Below, piece by piece: positions 12,310-25,228 of a DNA stretch of 64,000 bases. Every line of letters starts with the position of its first letter. Positions within the stretch are counted from its first letter, which is position 1. The stretch is from Onchocerca volvulus. Its lineage: Eukaryota > Nematoda > Chromadorea > Rhabditida > Onchocercidae. The stretch is taken from positions 25,783,832-25,847,831 of the forward strand of contig HG738137.1 in the NCBI GenBank assembly GCA_000499405.2, read 5' to 3'. The position numbers and the translations under genes were made by a program. The notes below the pieces were generated by a model, which saw only the letters and a list, made by a program, of their open reading frames with translations, was not told the DNA's origin and ran no database searches.

Positions 12310-13150
12310 TGACTCATAACACTAATAATTAGTCGTTCAGGTAATTTTATTCCATTCGGCCTAATAACAGTTTAAAAAGAGAAATAATGTACAATAGGTA
12401 GTCCGAAAAACAAAAAATTGTCTTGTTTGTACTAAATTTAGTGAAATTTACGAAATATTCAGTTAAAACTGATTGAATTATAAAGCAGAAATGAAAGATT
12501 ATATCATTTGACTCGGTTACATATACATTTATGTAACTTGGAAGGAAATTTCACTTTTTTTTTCTTTTTTTTTTGTTCTAATCTGAAACCCAATTAAGTG
12601 AAAAATTTTTTTCTAATTAAAATATTCTTCAAATAGTCTGTATTTTTTAAAATTGTAAATCATTTATTGATAAGAATGTGTCAAAATGTTGCAGTGATCC
12701 GTTTCATGTATTGAGTTTATATGTATTATAATTTGATACTTGCCATAAAATGTTAAGTTAATTTAACTTATAAACAAATGCACACTTATAAAGAAAAGCA
12801 TAAATTTTTTATAGTTAACTATTTCTTTTTAACTACAGATTAATAATAATTTGACAACAATTAACAATTTGATAACAGTTAATAATCAGTTTTAAATGAT
12901 TGTAATGTTCTCACTGGTTCTTACATGGTATTTTACAGTTGAATTATTCTTGATGTGGTCTTGATGTAGTTTTTGTATTTTTTGTTTTTTTGATTCATTT
13001 GATTTTGTTTTTTTGTCCTTTGTGAGTGCTTTATTTTAGACCTAGAATATAAAAATTTCAAATCTGGATAATTATATATCCATAGCAGATATTTATTTGA
13101 ACACACGATTTTCTTCACGGCTTATATAATTGATACTGGTAAATTTTATT
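12310..13150. other. Gap without a supported gene
   Basis: AT-rich DNA downstream of the TWK stop codon. It presumably includes the channel's 3' UTR. Open frames here are short and low-complexity, and no splice-consistent coding was seen. Confidence 0.6.
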
Positions 13151-13159
13151 TTCACCGTG

Positions 13160-13740
13160 AATCCTAATGAATTTTTTTTCGAGCGAATTGAATCGTATTG
13201 GTAATCGAATTAAATTTGTCGGAAATCCGAAATTAATTTGCAAAAAAGATAAAAGTTCATATGTAATCAATCTCGTACATTTTTATGTAAACTATCTGGT
13301 GCCAAAAAAGACCTGCGCATTTTTGTGTAAATTATCTGGCGCTGAATCTTTATGTAACTTATCTGACTCCAACAAGCTTGTGTATCTTTATAAACTATCC
13401 GGTGCCGACAAAGGTTTACGCATTTTTCTATATCCTCAATGTAAACTGTCTAGCGCCATTGATCGTATCTTCGATGACTATATAAATATCCACCAATTTC
13501 ATCTTTTTTCATTGTTACATTCTTCGCTTTGGATCGACCATCTTCCCGAAATCCCTTTTTTTTTTTTTTTGCTTCACAACAATATCTCTAAGACTCCCTT
13601 TTACATTTCATTTTATTTTACATTGATCGCGCTCCAATATTACTTATTCTGTGTAATAAAGTATCAAAAACAAAACAATTCAAAAAAAAGTATTACAAAA
13701 AAACAATTCAAAAAAAAACCATATTTACTACTTCATCCTC
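13160..13740 (+). mobile_element. LTR-like segment with repeats, TATA box and AATAAA
   Basis: A 192-codon open frame exists here but does not look like a protein. Instead the DNA has four or five diverged copies of a unit containing gtaaact.tctggtgcc (13285-13460). A TATA box (gactatataaatat, about 13476) follows, then a pyrimidine-rich stretch and a poly(A) signal (gtaataaagtatc, about 13650-13665). A repeat-rich upstream part, TATA box and AATAAA within 600 bp is the layout of a retrotransposon LTR. No paired LTR with matching ends or internal coding region was identified, so this is tentative. Confidence 0.3.
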
Positions 13741-14639
13741 TTTGAGAGCCAATGGGGAAAGTAACCGTCGTTGTCGCTCTCATTTTCTTAGGAGGTCCGC
13801 CATTCATCCTCAAAGTAGTCGCTACGCTGAAAATCATCCATCATGTATTCTTCTGTTAAAAGAAATATACAGATACTTCATTTTGAAACATGCTATTACT
13901 CATCCCGACAAATGCTCGGAAAAATTTTATAATCTTCTCAACACGAAGCTAAGATCTTTCCGCAGAATTCCCAATTGATAAATTAATAGATTCTCTGCAA
14001 AACAAATTAAAAAAAAAGAAACTGTACCTTTCGCATTTCGACTGCTTATTCGTTGAAATAAAAGATTTCCGCAGAAGATAGCCCCGAGAAACTTTAACAA
14101 ACCTGCCAACGTTCGTAGTGCTCGCCCACATTCGAATATAGTTTTGATCGCATAGTACAAAAATGCCATAATTAGTCTGCAATTTAAAAATAAAATTCGT
14201 TTCACACAATACCCGAATATTTAATATCAATACGAATCATTTTAGGGAAACTAATTCAGGTATCAATACAAAGAAATAGCAAAAATATATACTGGAAATT
14301 GAGGAAGTACTTGATAATTTTTTGATTTTCTTGAAAAAAAAAATAATTTTTTGAAATTCAGAAAGTACATAATCAGATAATTTAAAATAATTATTTTTAA
14401 TTAAGGCTATCGGAATAAGCGAATAAAAATGATTAATTAATGTAATTAAAATAATTCTATCTTTTCCTTACTCATTTTATTTCGTACGAAGTAAATGTAA
14501 TATTAGTTAAAACTGTTAAGAAATTGGGTAATTAATTATAACGCTGTAAGGACTAAAGTCAAAATGTAATTTCGATTATTTATATAGCTCATATTGTTTA
14601 AATTCAATTAGTTTTGTCTTAAATTTTTTCTTGCAGATG

Positions 14640-15012
14640 GAATAATGACCACCAATGAGGAATTTAATTATCCAGTCTAAAAACCAAATCACATCAACGA
14701 CAAGAAATGATGCAATCATCAAAATTGGCGCCCGATTTGATGGATGTGATTCTGTCTTTAGTTAATGACACCCAGAAAGCGCCAGGGCATAGACAAGAAC
14801 AGAATATAAGCAACAGCCAACAATCCAAAAGCATCAGTTACAGTTAACCTCACGACGATCAACTCAGCGCCACGAAGCCTTCAACCCTCCCATCCCTTCC
14901 CTTCTTTTCTCGCCTTTCTATATATCGTTATCTACTGTGTGTCGCGTCCACATACACTGGACGACATCTCACATACTGTATTAAAATTACTTTACCTAAT
15001 AAAGTATCTAAA
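14640..15012 (+). mobile_element. Second LTR-like segment with possible primer-binding-like motif
   Basis: This block is less AT-rich than its surroundings and largely lacks open frames. It holds ttggcgcccgatttgatgg near 14725; its tggcgccc core matches the 3' end complement of some tRNAs and could be a primer-binding site. A TATA-like tctatatatcg (about 14915) and a poly(A) signal (ctaataaagtatct, about 14995) follow. The end resembles the end of 13160-13740 (attactt..taataaagtatc). Both may be remnants of one LTR family. The evidence is circumstantial. Confidence 0.25.
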
Positions 15013-15257
15013 ATTCTTATATATAATATTAATAGAATCGTAAAACACTCTTTTTTAACAAAACATGTTTCGCGGCAAAGGCCATCCTTCCTATGCAACA
15101 AAATACTCTAACCACTCACTCCTACCGTACCCCATTAATACTATATTTCAGCACATAAATTTCAAACTTGCAAACCCTGCCATACTGCATATAAGCTCTA
15201 AGACGAACACCATCTAAGAGAAGGAATTTGAATCGTAAAGAAATCAACAATATTCAC

Positions 15258-15760
15258 CAATACCATCAATCATAATTAAAAGTTAATAATAATAATTAGC
15301 AACAGTAATTAGTATTAATAATTAGTAATAATTATTAATAATAATAATTAATAGCAACAATTATTAATAATAACTAATAATTAATAATAATAGTTAATTC
15401 ATAATAATAATGAAGCAATAATAATGATAAATAATAGCAATAATTAATTAATAATGATAATAATAACAGTAACTAATAGTATTTATTATTACTAATAATC
15501 AATAATAATAATAATTTTTTTTTTAATAACTATTACCAATTACTATAATTTGTACTAATAATAAATAGTAATAATAACAGTTAATAATAATAATAATTAA
15601 TAGTAATAATGTTTAATAATGACAATAATTAGTAATAATAACAATTGATAATAATAATATTGATTAATAATAATAATAACAACAAATTATAAAACAATTA
15701 TTAATAACAAGTAATAATAATATTTTATAATGATTATAGTAATTAAAATGAATAATAATT
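15258..15760 (+). repeat. Long degenerate TAA/AAT trinucleotide repeat
   Basis: About 500 bp consist almost only of taa/aat/tta units with occasional caa, tag or gat interruptions. This is a decayed microsatellite. It gives spurious open frames on the minus strand (for example around 15664-16095) that should not be annotated as genes. Confidence 0.9.
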
Positions 15761-15865
15761 GTAACAATCTGAAAATAAAGAAGATTATTATTGTCATAAA
15801 AAAAAAAAAAAAAGAAAAACGAAGCTAACACCCAAAAATTCCAAAGCAAATAAGAAGAAATAACT

Positions 15866-15892
15866 ATGGGGGGGGGGGAAGGGGAGGGAGTA
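15866..15892 (+). repeat. G-rich run
   Basis: A run of about ten G followed by aaggggaggga stands out in DNA that is otherwise extremely poor in G. It could form a G-rich structure. Confidence 0.6.
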
Positions 15893-15977
15893 AACGACGA
15901 TACACCGATTATGGTCTCTTCCCCCGCGCATCTATCCATCACCTTTAGTTCCTTTATATCATTCATGCTCGGATTAC

Positions 15978-16034
15978 TTTTATGCACGTAATCTAGAAGA
16001 TTGCACGTAATCCAAAAGATTACTACGTGCATAA
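15978..16034. repeat. Inverted repeat (hairpin) around TTATGCACGTAATC
   Basis: ttatgcacgtaatc near 15978 is matched, with a 3-base insertion, by the reverse complement of gattactacgtgcataa ending near 16034. A third partial copy, gcacgtaatcc, lies between the arms. The transcript could fold into a stem-loop; function unknown. Confidence 0.6.
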
Positions 16035-16099
16035 ATAATACACGATAATCTTTTATTGTTGTCAATAAAATGATGAAAATTTTGACGAAAATCACTAGA

Positions 16100-17283
16100 A
16101 TTTTTGATGCTATAGGAAAGAGAATTGCTCGATTCTTATCCGGTAAAAATTGAAAAAATATGATGTTCGCATTTGCTTTTTGTTATGTATTACTATGCTA
16201 CAAAATAAAATAACTATTTTTTTTCTTTATCAGTTAAATTTTCCAAACCTTTTTTAATTAAATTTCTTGTATACTGCACACCTTTATTTTCTAGTTCAAA
16301 AGATTAACACTAATCAATTCTCATTAAATTAGTTTAAACTAAACAATAATTAAATGAAATATTTTGACATCAAAAGATTCTTTCAAAGAACTCTTTGTAA
16401 CCATAATCCAGCATCTTTCCTGGCAGGGTTTCAAGCTTGCTAAACTCCATACTGTAAGATCAGTATGCTTGAAGTAGCTGTTTATCCATTTCTCACTCTT
16501 CTCATTTCATTTTATCTCTACTGATCAATTGAAAATACAGGCTGTCTCTAACATCTAAACTTTTCTAATTGACTAGAGAATTAAGAGATGACCAATTAAT
16601 CTAAAGCATTAGTAAATTTTTATATCGAGACCTAAACTTGCCCTATGAATACTTATCCCTTGTTTTTCCTATCCTATTCAGAAATTATACCATCATTTCA
16701 TAAGAGTAATCATACAAACTAAAAATCCTTCGTACAATTTTCGTTGTTCGCACAATTTAAAAACTTGCATCAACAAAGAAAAAAAAATTGTACAACAATT
16801 TATTTGTATAGTTTTTCCACACAAAAAACGAAAATCAATTAAAGAAATAAACAAACCATGAGATTATAGCTATACAAAAATTACAATAACTGACTTTTAT
16901 GAGATTTTTTATGTTTATGCTTCTTCCTCCTTTTATCTCGTATCCACGTGAATTACGGCTAGAAATTTTGAATATTTTTGAAAACTTAAAAAAAGATACA
17001 GTAAAAGTGAGGTCTGAAGCTCATACTAAATAATGAATTAACAATTAGTTAAAAAAAATCAGAAATATCAATATTTGTTAAGCATATTAGAAAGTAATAA
17101 AATTATGTCAGAATATAATAATTAAGTTGAAAAACTCCAAGTCAAAAACACAACATTATGTAGCATAGGAATAATAAGGTCTTTCTATACAGGAATCATG
17201 CAAGATCAAGTTTCGAGCAGTTCTGAAAAAAAAAATCAGACAATCAATAAGTCAAAGATCAGTAAGCAAGAAAATCTATATTT
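16100..17283. other. Gap without a supported gene
   Basis: AT-rich sequence lying downstream of the stop codon of the PLK4-like gene, which is on the minus strand and ends at 17284. It should contain that gene's 3' UTR. No splice-consistent coding was seen on either strand. Confidence 0.55.
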
Positions 17284-20200
17284 TCAACCATAATTTAATG
17301 ATGCTTTCTGTCGCTTCTGATATAGTGTAAAAAGAAGATCATGAGCTGCTGCTGGAACACAGGCGTAATCGATACCATTAAAGCGAAACCTTAAATTACG
17401 AAATCTCATCGATTTCAAACTTCTATTTTTATAATTTTTACATATTTTTTTCCCCAAAATTGAACAATTAGCACTTGATAAGGTAGAAGATGGATACGAT
17501 TCAATTAAATGCCGTCAATATAATATCAAAAAAAAAAAGGAATTAAAAAAAAAACCCTCTCCAACAGTAACAAATTATGCGGAGTATTAAATGAACACTG
17601 AACATTTTCCGAATTTTACAAAAAATTTCAGATTCATCAAATGATCAAATGATAACCTCTGTTCACGACCATCTTCTTTGAAAACAAAAACTTTTGGATC
17701 ATTACAGGATATTCGCAATTCGAGCGCAATTTTTGGGTCGTTTAAAATGATTCGCGTTGGAATTTGTATTCCCTAAATGAAAATACAAATATTAAGCATT
17801 AAATATTCTTATTGTTAAAGAATTCATTTTTCACATGAATCTCTGACAAATATTTTTTTTTATTTAATACTGTACTTCACGAAAACTAATTGATAGCGTG
17901 ATAAACTTACATCTTTTTTTTGATAGCCCAAGATGTATTCTCCATCGGAAAGCATTCGAGGTTGGCGCCAAGTCTAAATATTAAATATATGTAGATTTCA
18001 AAGTACAGAATTAAAATCTCAAAAAAAAAGGTCAAGCATGGTAGGAATGGAAGGACATACCAACTGCAGATTTTCGGGTGATGAACAATTTGCTTTTCTG
18101 GTTTTTCGAATGATTTCGACGTCATTATTTGAATTCTAAAACAAGTTACGAAATTAAAAAATACGCTTCCAATTTTTTTTCGCCAATCCCTAAGATAAGT
18201 TAGAACTAGTGCAATGAATCGAAAAAAAAAATCAAGAAAGATCTTTCTTATTTCTAGATTTTTAAAAACGGTATATCAAGTGAAACTACTGCATGATTTT
18301 CCATCCAATGCTATATATATAGAATATCCTGAAAAATCACGAAGGAAGATTACTATTATTCTTTAGGAAAACTAAAAAAAAATCAAATTTCTTTTTATAA
18401 ATATCATGCAAAATGAAAAAAAATCCAAGAACGAAGTAATTAAAAGAAAATTACTTTCAAAAAAAAGAATTTATACTAGATACCAATGAAATATTGCGAG
18501 TGCGAAGTGGTGCACGAGACTGCCTCGGCACATAATCCATGGATTGACATTTTTTGCCTGTTAACTGCTGAACAGGAGTGCCAAGTCCTTCCGAGATCAT
18601 ATGATTCGTTTGCTGCTCTAACAGATTTTTTTCTTTTATTGTTTCAATCGCTTCATTTGCAATGAATTGACTGAAATGATCTTTTAATCAAACCAAAATT
18701 TCATTTAAATATTCAAAGAGTAGAAGAAATGGAAAAATACAAACCTGTTGTTTGAGAAATGAAATGGAAATGATTTCACACTCTTCAACGGCGCATTCTC
18801 CAAAAATGTCTCCACCAAAAGCGCATCTTTATGAGCATATTCAAACATGCATCTTTCGTCTGCAAATCAAAGAATGAATTTTGATTTATATGACATGAAT
18901 AAATCAAATTTTTTAAGTTGACATTCTTTTGGTGGGTGATACCCCACTGCTACATAAAAAAACATTCTCAATGCATGGAACATACATCATAAAGCTCTTG
19001 CATATATGTTTGAAACTCAGATCTTATTATTTGTTATTAAACAGTAGCAAATAGATTTCAGAAAAAAATGCAGGCACATCACTATGGTCGAGGAAAATCA
19101 AAACGGAACAAAATTATAGCCATCAGAAATGATCAATTAGATTGGGAAATACTCTTTTAAGAGGAAGTTTTGCGACAATTATGTTCAAAATGAATCAGCA
19201 TCTCGATGATATTGATAGCAAGATACTGTAAATTTAGCGACTTTGAAGGTTTAAATGAAAGAATATATAAATTTACTTTATCAATACCATCGAGATTCTA
19301 ATTCATGTATAAAATTTGTTTCATATAGTGAAAAATCTTACCATTTGATAAAGATGCAGGTGTCTTATTATTTGTAATAACAATCGAGTCAGCGCTTTTT
19401 TTTAATATAGCCAGACGTCCTGCAGAAAACAAATGCTTAAAAATTCGATATTTTATTTTCAAATAACTAAGAAAATCTTTGAGTAAAAAAAAAACCACTT
19501 TATCTATCTAACTTCATGTTCTATATGCTTCTCATGATTTCATAAATCCTCTAATTCAAAAATGATCTCCAAATAACAATATCTAACTCATAATAATATA
19601 AACAAAATTTTTTTAATAAATGAAACCTGAAATTCGTTTTTAAATAAATGTATATTTCTTCGAATCTTCTTCACAATTGAAGTGCTACTAGGATATAAAT
19701 TTTAACATGGAGTAATTATTGCGAAAGCTATATCAGAAAAGAGTAGATTTAGCATAACAATACCAGCACATTACTGTTTGTTCAGCTATATAAATGTACT
19801 TGAAATATATGAGATATTCACAATCCTTGAATTCTTGATCTTCTCTTATATATATATATATCATCAAAATATTGAGGTAAACCATGCATCTCTTTTTATG
19901 TATTTATTTATACATGTAAAGACGTGGATTACAGTACAGTCTTACAGAAAATATAACCGATAAACAAAATTTGAAAGTGTTTTTAATCCTACTTGAAGAA
20001 AAAATGTATTTTGAAGATATACCATCTTGAAATTTGACGCGGAAATCACCATTTTCCATCAGCCGAGCAACGCTATTAGATGATGGTTTGAAAATAATTT
20101 TGACAACTCGCGCCCCTACTGCACTAACCTCATCTAGAATCCTCCTGTATAATTCCACAGCAATTTCATCCACTTTATCTACCGTGTTTTGCAGTTGTTT

Positions 20201-23200
20201 TAAACTGCAAAATAAAAACTGGAAAACCAGACAAGATGGTACAATACAAGCACATTTATATTTATGTATATATACATATGTTCAGAAAATTAAATAATTT
20301 TAATTGGTCAGCAATAGAATTTTCATTATACCTGCAATAATTACGAGAATCATCCGGAAGAGATGGTATTTTTTTATTTGCAACATAATTATCTGGTTGG
20401 CAGAAAACAGAAAAATCTTGTGCTCCATTCGTTGTTTTCTTAACAGTGGCAATCCATTTTACCAACATCTCATCATTTATAACGCCATTTCGATTGAATG
20501 ATTGGCTTCGATGCCGAATAAACGTTTCGTAAATGATTGTTCCATTTTTTTGAAACGTAAACTGCAATGATTTTATATACAACTTCAATTAAATTTCATT
20601 CGTAATATTCAAAAAATTAAAATTTAAAACTCACTGTCACAAAAATTTTTCGCACTCGAATGAGATATTCACTTTATAACAAAAACGATGCCAAAAGCTA
20701 ATAAAGTATATGTGTAATGCATTTGACAATTATGGACATAAATCCATAGTATTTTCCACATATACTATTTGATGCGCACGATGTGCTTCTGAGATATTTT
20801 TTAATGATCATTTAAAAATCTAATAAACATCAGCATGATGGCATATAAATGCAAAGCTAACAGAATAAGAAATATTAAATATAAAATCTATAACAGTTAA
20901 AACATTTCATTTCACTAAAATGAAAAGAATCATATAAAGAAATTTAAATAGACATTACGTAAAAAATGGAAGGGAATCATTCCGAAAATTAGAATATATT
21001 AGTTTCAATTTACCCTTCCAGCTTTTCGTATAGTTTCAGAAGGCGCCAAACGTAACACGTTAATTGGCCATGTAAGTGCAGCAGTTGTTTTACTCGAATC
21101 ACCAGAACTTCCCTTTATCTGCTTTAGATTGGCACCAACTGGTTCAATAGGCGTAGTTCTTTGTTCTATACGTCGTATATCACTCGATTTACTTCTAAAA
21201 AATTTAAAGATGAAAATTTTTAAAAACAACAGATATACGAAACACGTATAGCGAAAATCTAAGAAACATATATAACAAATTAACACTTTTATAGCATTTC
21301 ACGGAGTTGTTGAATTTCATTTTTTACCTCTCACACCTCCTTTCCAATGACTGACACTTGCCACAATGAACACATTGATTCTTCAAATAAGCATTATGAC
21401 AATTTATGCCAGCTGATTCGTTACAATAATAATCCAAAGATGGTCGTCGATAATACTTTAAAAAAATTTTTTTAGAGGTTACATTATGATAATCAGGAAA
21501 TATGAATGTAAATGACTCTGAATTCCATTTTAAGGTATGGACTGAATTAATAAGGTAAATTTGTAATAGAAATAATAAAAAATGGCAAAAAGCAACGAAA
21601 AGAAAAAGTTTATAACGTAATATAATAGCAAAAATAAAGATAACGAACAAGATGAGTACTTTCACCACTTTCAAATGCAGAATCTTTAATTATGCGTTTA
21701 CATCCACTAGCCGTTGGTCTTGCTGAATGTGCTCGAACAACTGCCGGTGAAATATGCTGAAAATAATATAAAAAGTTCCTACATACAAGTCCTAATTAAA
21801 TATCCTATCTGTTATTAGATATGCAAAAGATGATTTCTAATATTTTAATATAAAGATGTAGCCGATTATTCTCAATCACTCATCAAGCGATTTTGTATAT
21901 AGTATGGAGAAAGATTGTTATTGAAATCAAAAAATGTAGATACCACTTACTGCAGTTTGACAATCACGATCTCTTGATGTTTCTCGAGATCGACTTATCG
22001 GAAGACTAGTTCCATCAACTTTTCTCATGAAGTCACTCATTAATATATCTTAAACGAAATGAACTATGCATTAAGCAACTACGCACCAATTATGCATTAT
22101 GCATCTTAATTGGCATAAATGTGTCGTAATATGATTGACATGAAAATAACAATGGAAATAGAAATGAAATGAAAAATCATAAAACAATTTCTCAAACTCA
22201 ATATATTTGATATTCTGATACTAGCTATGAAATTCAAAACATACTGCAACTCTCGAAAAAAGAAAAAAGTTACCTCCAAGTGAAATACGTCTTTCTTCAT
22301 TTGGTTCCATCATACTCTGAATGAGAGTAGCACCCTCCAAGGAAATTACTTTTTTCTCGAAAGGATTCACTTCACGATCTCGCGGCGGATCATTTCCAGT
22401 TAACATTAGATATAATATTCCACCCAAGGAATAAACATCTGCTTTTTGATTATAATGTCGATTATATACCTGTCTATAATTTCATATAAAATAAATATGA
22501 TTCATTCCAATCGGCCAAGATCCGATCCAATATCAAGAGTTATTATTTTATTTTACATGCCCTTTGTATCTTTATTTCAATGTCAATTTTAACGTCAGTA
22601 TTGTCGGGAAACTTCCATCTTTTATTTAAAAAGCAACGTCTCGACAATATAATAACTGTTCATAAAAGCTCATCATTTTTTAACCAAAATTTGAAAATTT
22701 TAAAATCAATCTACAAATGATATATTTGAAAAAAAAGAAAAAAAAAGGAAAAAAAAATGATTCACTTACGGTGCAATGTATCCGGGAGTGCCAAGCATTG
22801 TTCTAGCAATATCACCTTCACGAAATTTCGTCACAAGGCCAAAATCAGCAAGTTTCTATAACTTTTATAATGTTAAGTGGCTAAAAAATGAGCAAATATG
22901 ATAGAAAGCTTGAAAGAAAGAAAATTTCGTTAACAATAAATGGATCCAGTGGAATGATCTAAAATCATTAAATCTGTATTCATTCCACAATTACAAATAT
23001 TTTCAGTCACTATGTTGAGTAAATATGGCAAAAATCAAATCTTAGTTCCCGAAACTTACAACATATAATTTATCTTCCCTGATCGATGAAATAAGAATAT
23101 TTCCAGCGGATAGATCACGATGCATCATATCATGTTCATGTATATGCTTCACTGCTCTTATTAATTGTCGGAGAATGTATGCCGCTACATAAATGTTATA

Positions 23201-24030
23201 TTAAATAGTATAGTGTAAGTACAATAAATTCGTAAGGATAATAAATTTCATTTTTCATGCCAAAAATTACGATGAAACATAAATCATGATTAATTAAAAC
23301 TGTTTTATGATATGCATTAATACTTTTCAAATTGCTTGAAATTTTTATGAATAAACTACACTGTCTTAATATTTGGAAAGGAAAAAGCAGATTTTACCAG
23401 AAAAATTAGCTAATCTTCCATTCTGCTTAACATAATCCCGTAGTGACCGATGTTTGCAGTACTCCATGATGATATACTGTGCACCATCTTCTTGAAATTG
23501 GTCATAAAATTTTACGATATTGACATGAACAAGCTTAGATAAAGCTTCTAACTCTAATCCTATTCGAAATGCTGTTTTCTTGGTGATATCAATCTGAAAC
23601 AATCACAATATTATATATTTTAAATGAAGCTGAAATAAATTTCTTGCCTTTTTAATTGCAACATTTTTCCCGCTCCATTTTTTTCCTTTAGCAATACATC
23701 GAGCACGATAAACGACTCCAAATCCACCTCGCCCAATTTCTTCCAGATCGTCATATTCCTACAATGTGACCATAAACCATTTTTAAAATTTGAACATGGA
23801 TAGTATACAGCAAATTTTTCTGTGCCTAAAATTATGCTGTGAGGCATTTATAAAATAAGATCATGAAATCTCATTTCATGAGATGACATCATAGCTCACT
23901 CAAAAGATAGAAAATATAACTGCAGTTTTAACAGAAAATAAAACGACAGAAATCATACACGCTGTAGACGATTCATTGCAGTAACTTCGTTGCATACATG
24001 AAAAAAAGAGAAATCGGGTATATTGGAACT
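17284..24030 (-). CDS. zyg-1: Polo-like kinase 4 / ZYG-1-like kinase
   Basis: Serine/threonine kinase of the PLK4/SAK/ZYG-1 group, the centriole-duplication kinases. Minus-strand exons, all phase-consistent: 24030-23959, 23758-23648, 23593-23398, 23184-23060, 22855-22770, 22473-22274, 22048-21951, 21756-21666, 21541-21328, 21194-21014, 20561-20332, 20214-20033, 19419-19342, 18859-18745, 18670-18484, 18135-18061, 17973-17911, 17772-17657 and 17422-17284 (TGA). They give about 850 residues. The kinase has the glycine loop IGRGGFGVVYRAR, the lysine in VAIKK, polo-like CKHRSL, the catalytic loop HRDLSAGN, DFGLVTKF and LGTPGYIAP. Downstream are polo-box-like segments, including WPINVLRLAP, MENGDFRVKFQDG and a C-terminal box ending NGIDYACVPAAA. 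A start at the ATG at 23976 (MNRLQR) fits, but exon 24030 has its own acceptor, so an upstream exon is possible. The intron 23647-23594 has a GC donor. The kinase call is firm; PLK4/ZYG-1 rests on the polo-like motifs and length. Confidence 0.85.
23594..23647 (-). other. GC-AG intron in the PLK4-like gene
   Basis: The exon ending VAIKK is followed by AAG/gcaaga, not by a GT, and the next exon starts after tttcag with IDITKK in the same phase. No GT donor that preserves the frame is nearby. AG/GCAAG is the usual form of functional GC donors. Confidence 0.8.
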
Positions 24031-25228
24031 CTGAAAGAGATTTACGTCGTTTATCAATACGCTCAGATTTATGTCTTTTCACAGTATGGGTTTTATGTTA
24101 TTGCTGTTAGGCGATCACATAAGATTTACATCGATAGCATAAAAATACAATAGATAGTATTTAACTTGTATAAATAACAGTTTATTGACACATTAACTGT
24201 TTCCGTTTAACTGCATAATTTACTCAAGCTTTCTTAAAAAGAAAAGTTTTAAGTTTTAATTTTTTAAAAAGAATTAAAACTTTACTATCTAATTATAATT
24301 GGATGAGTAATTATCTAACAATTCAATTCTTTGATCACTCTATGAATTTTTAAATCCAATACTAATATATTCATCGAAATTTTATTATTACTATAACACA
24401 CCTTTTCTTATTTTCAAAACAGTACTTTCTCGCAATTTTTTCAATCTCTAACAGTGCAATGTTATCTCACGGTATCCTACAATCTCTAACCACACAAATT
24501 TACCAACCTCACCTTCAGAAACAAAAACAAAAAAAATGAATGGAAAGGCGCCTTTTCGAAGTTTTAAAACTTCAATTTAACACCCCCGTATGCAAATCCA
24601 TATCTCAAGCTTTAATTACATACAAGAAAAATCAAGGACATGAAATATTTTTAAGTTTTTGAGGTTAAATTTCGAGTAAATATTCTAAGAATTCGAACCG
24701 AAACTTCAATTATTTTTTAAATAAGGAAGTTTCAGGCGAGATTTCCGGAATTTCAGAAGTTCGAGCGAAATGCTTTCATTTAGAGTAAATATTTTTTGTC
24801 CTTCCAGCAACTTTCAATACGTTTCAGTATTTCATCCGAATAATTTTTCAACTTTCGCATGATTCAAAAGTAATAAATGTAAATAAAATATAATTGATGG
24901 AATAACTTTTTTTTTAGGTTTTTTTAATCTATTCATTTTAAGATTTTTGACCATTTTTAAATATGAAATGATGAATTTTCATTTTTATCTGTACTGCACT
25001 TATCGGATATTTCGAACATAATTTATTCCTTCATTTTGAATATCCACAAACTTCTATCGATTTTAAATGTTCGAATCCGAACTATTAACAATCGTTGAAT
25101 ACTCATTGTTGCTATGTTCATGATAATATATCCAAACTTACATCTTCTGTATTTATGTTACCACTCATTTGATAATACAATCGATTATTTTTTTGATATT
25201 CCAATTGAACATATCAAATTTTTAAGGA
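24031..25228. other. Gap without a supported gene
   Basis: Upstream region of the PLK4-like gene on its minus-strand side, likely including its promoter and any 5' exon. No supported coding was found. The last part borders the duplicated TWK segment. Confidence 0.5.

Noticed and set aside
13167..13745. 192-codon open frame on the plus strand
   Set aside because: Arises from repeated DNA units and a T run; the region reads better as an LTR-like control segment.
15664..16095. 143-codon open frame on the minus strand
   Set aside because: Made by the TAA-type repeat and a poly-A/poly-G stretch.
23900..24082. Alternative N-terminus MKRHKSERIDKRRKS for the PLK4-like gene
   Set aside because: The frame begins at GTG, not ATG, and is out of phase with the exon that joins the kinase domain.
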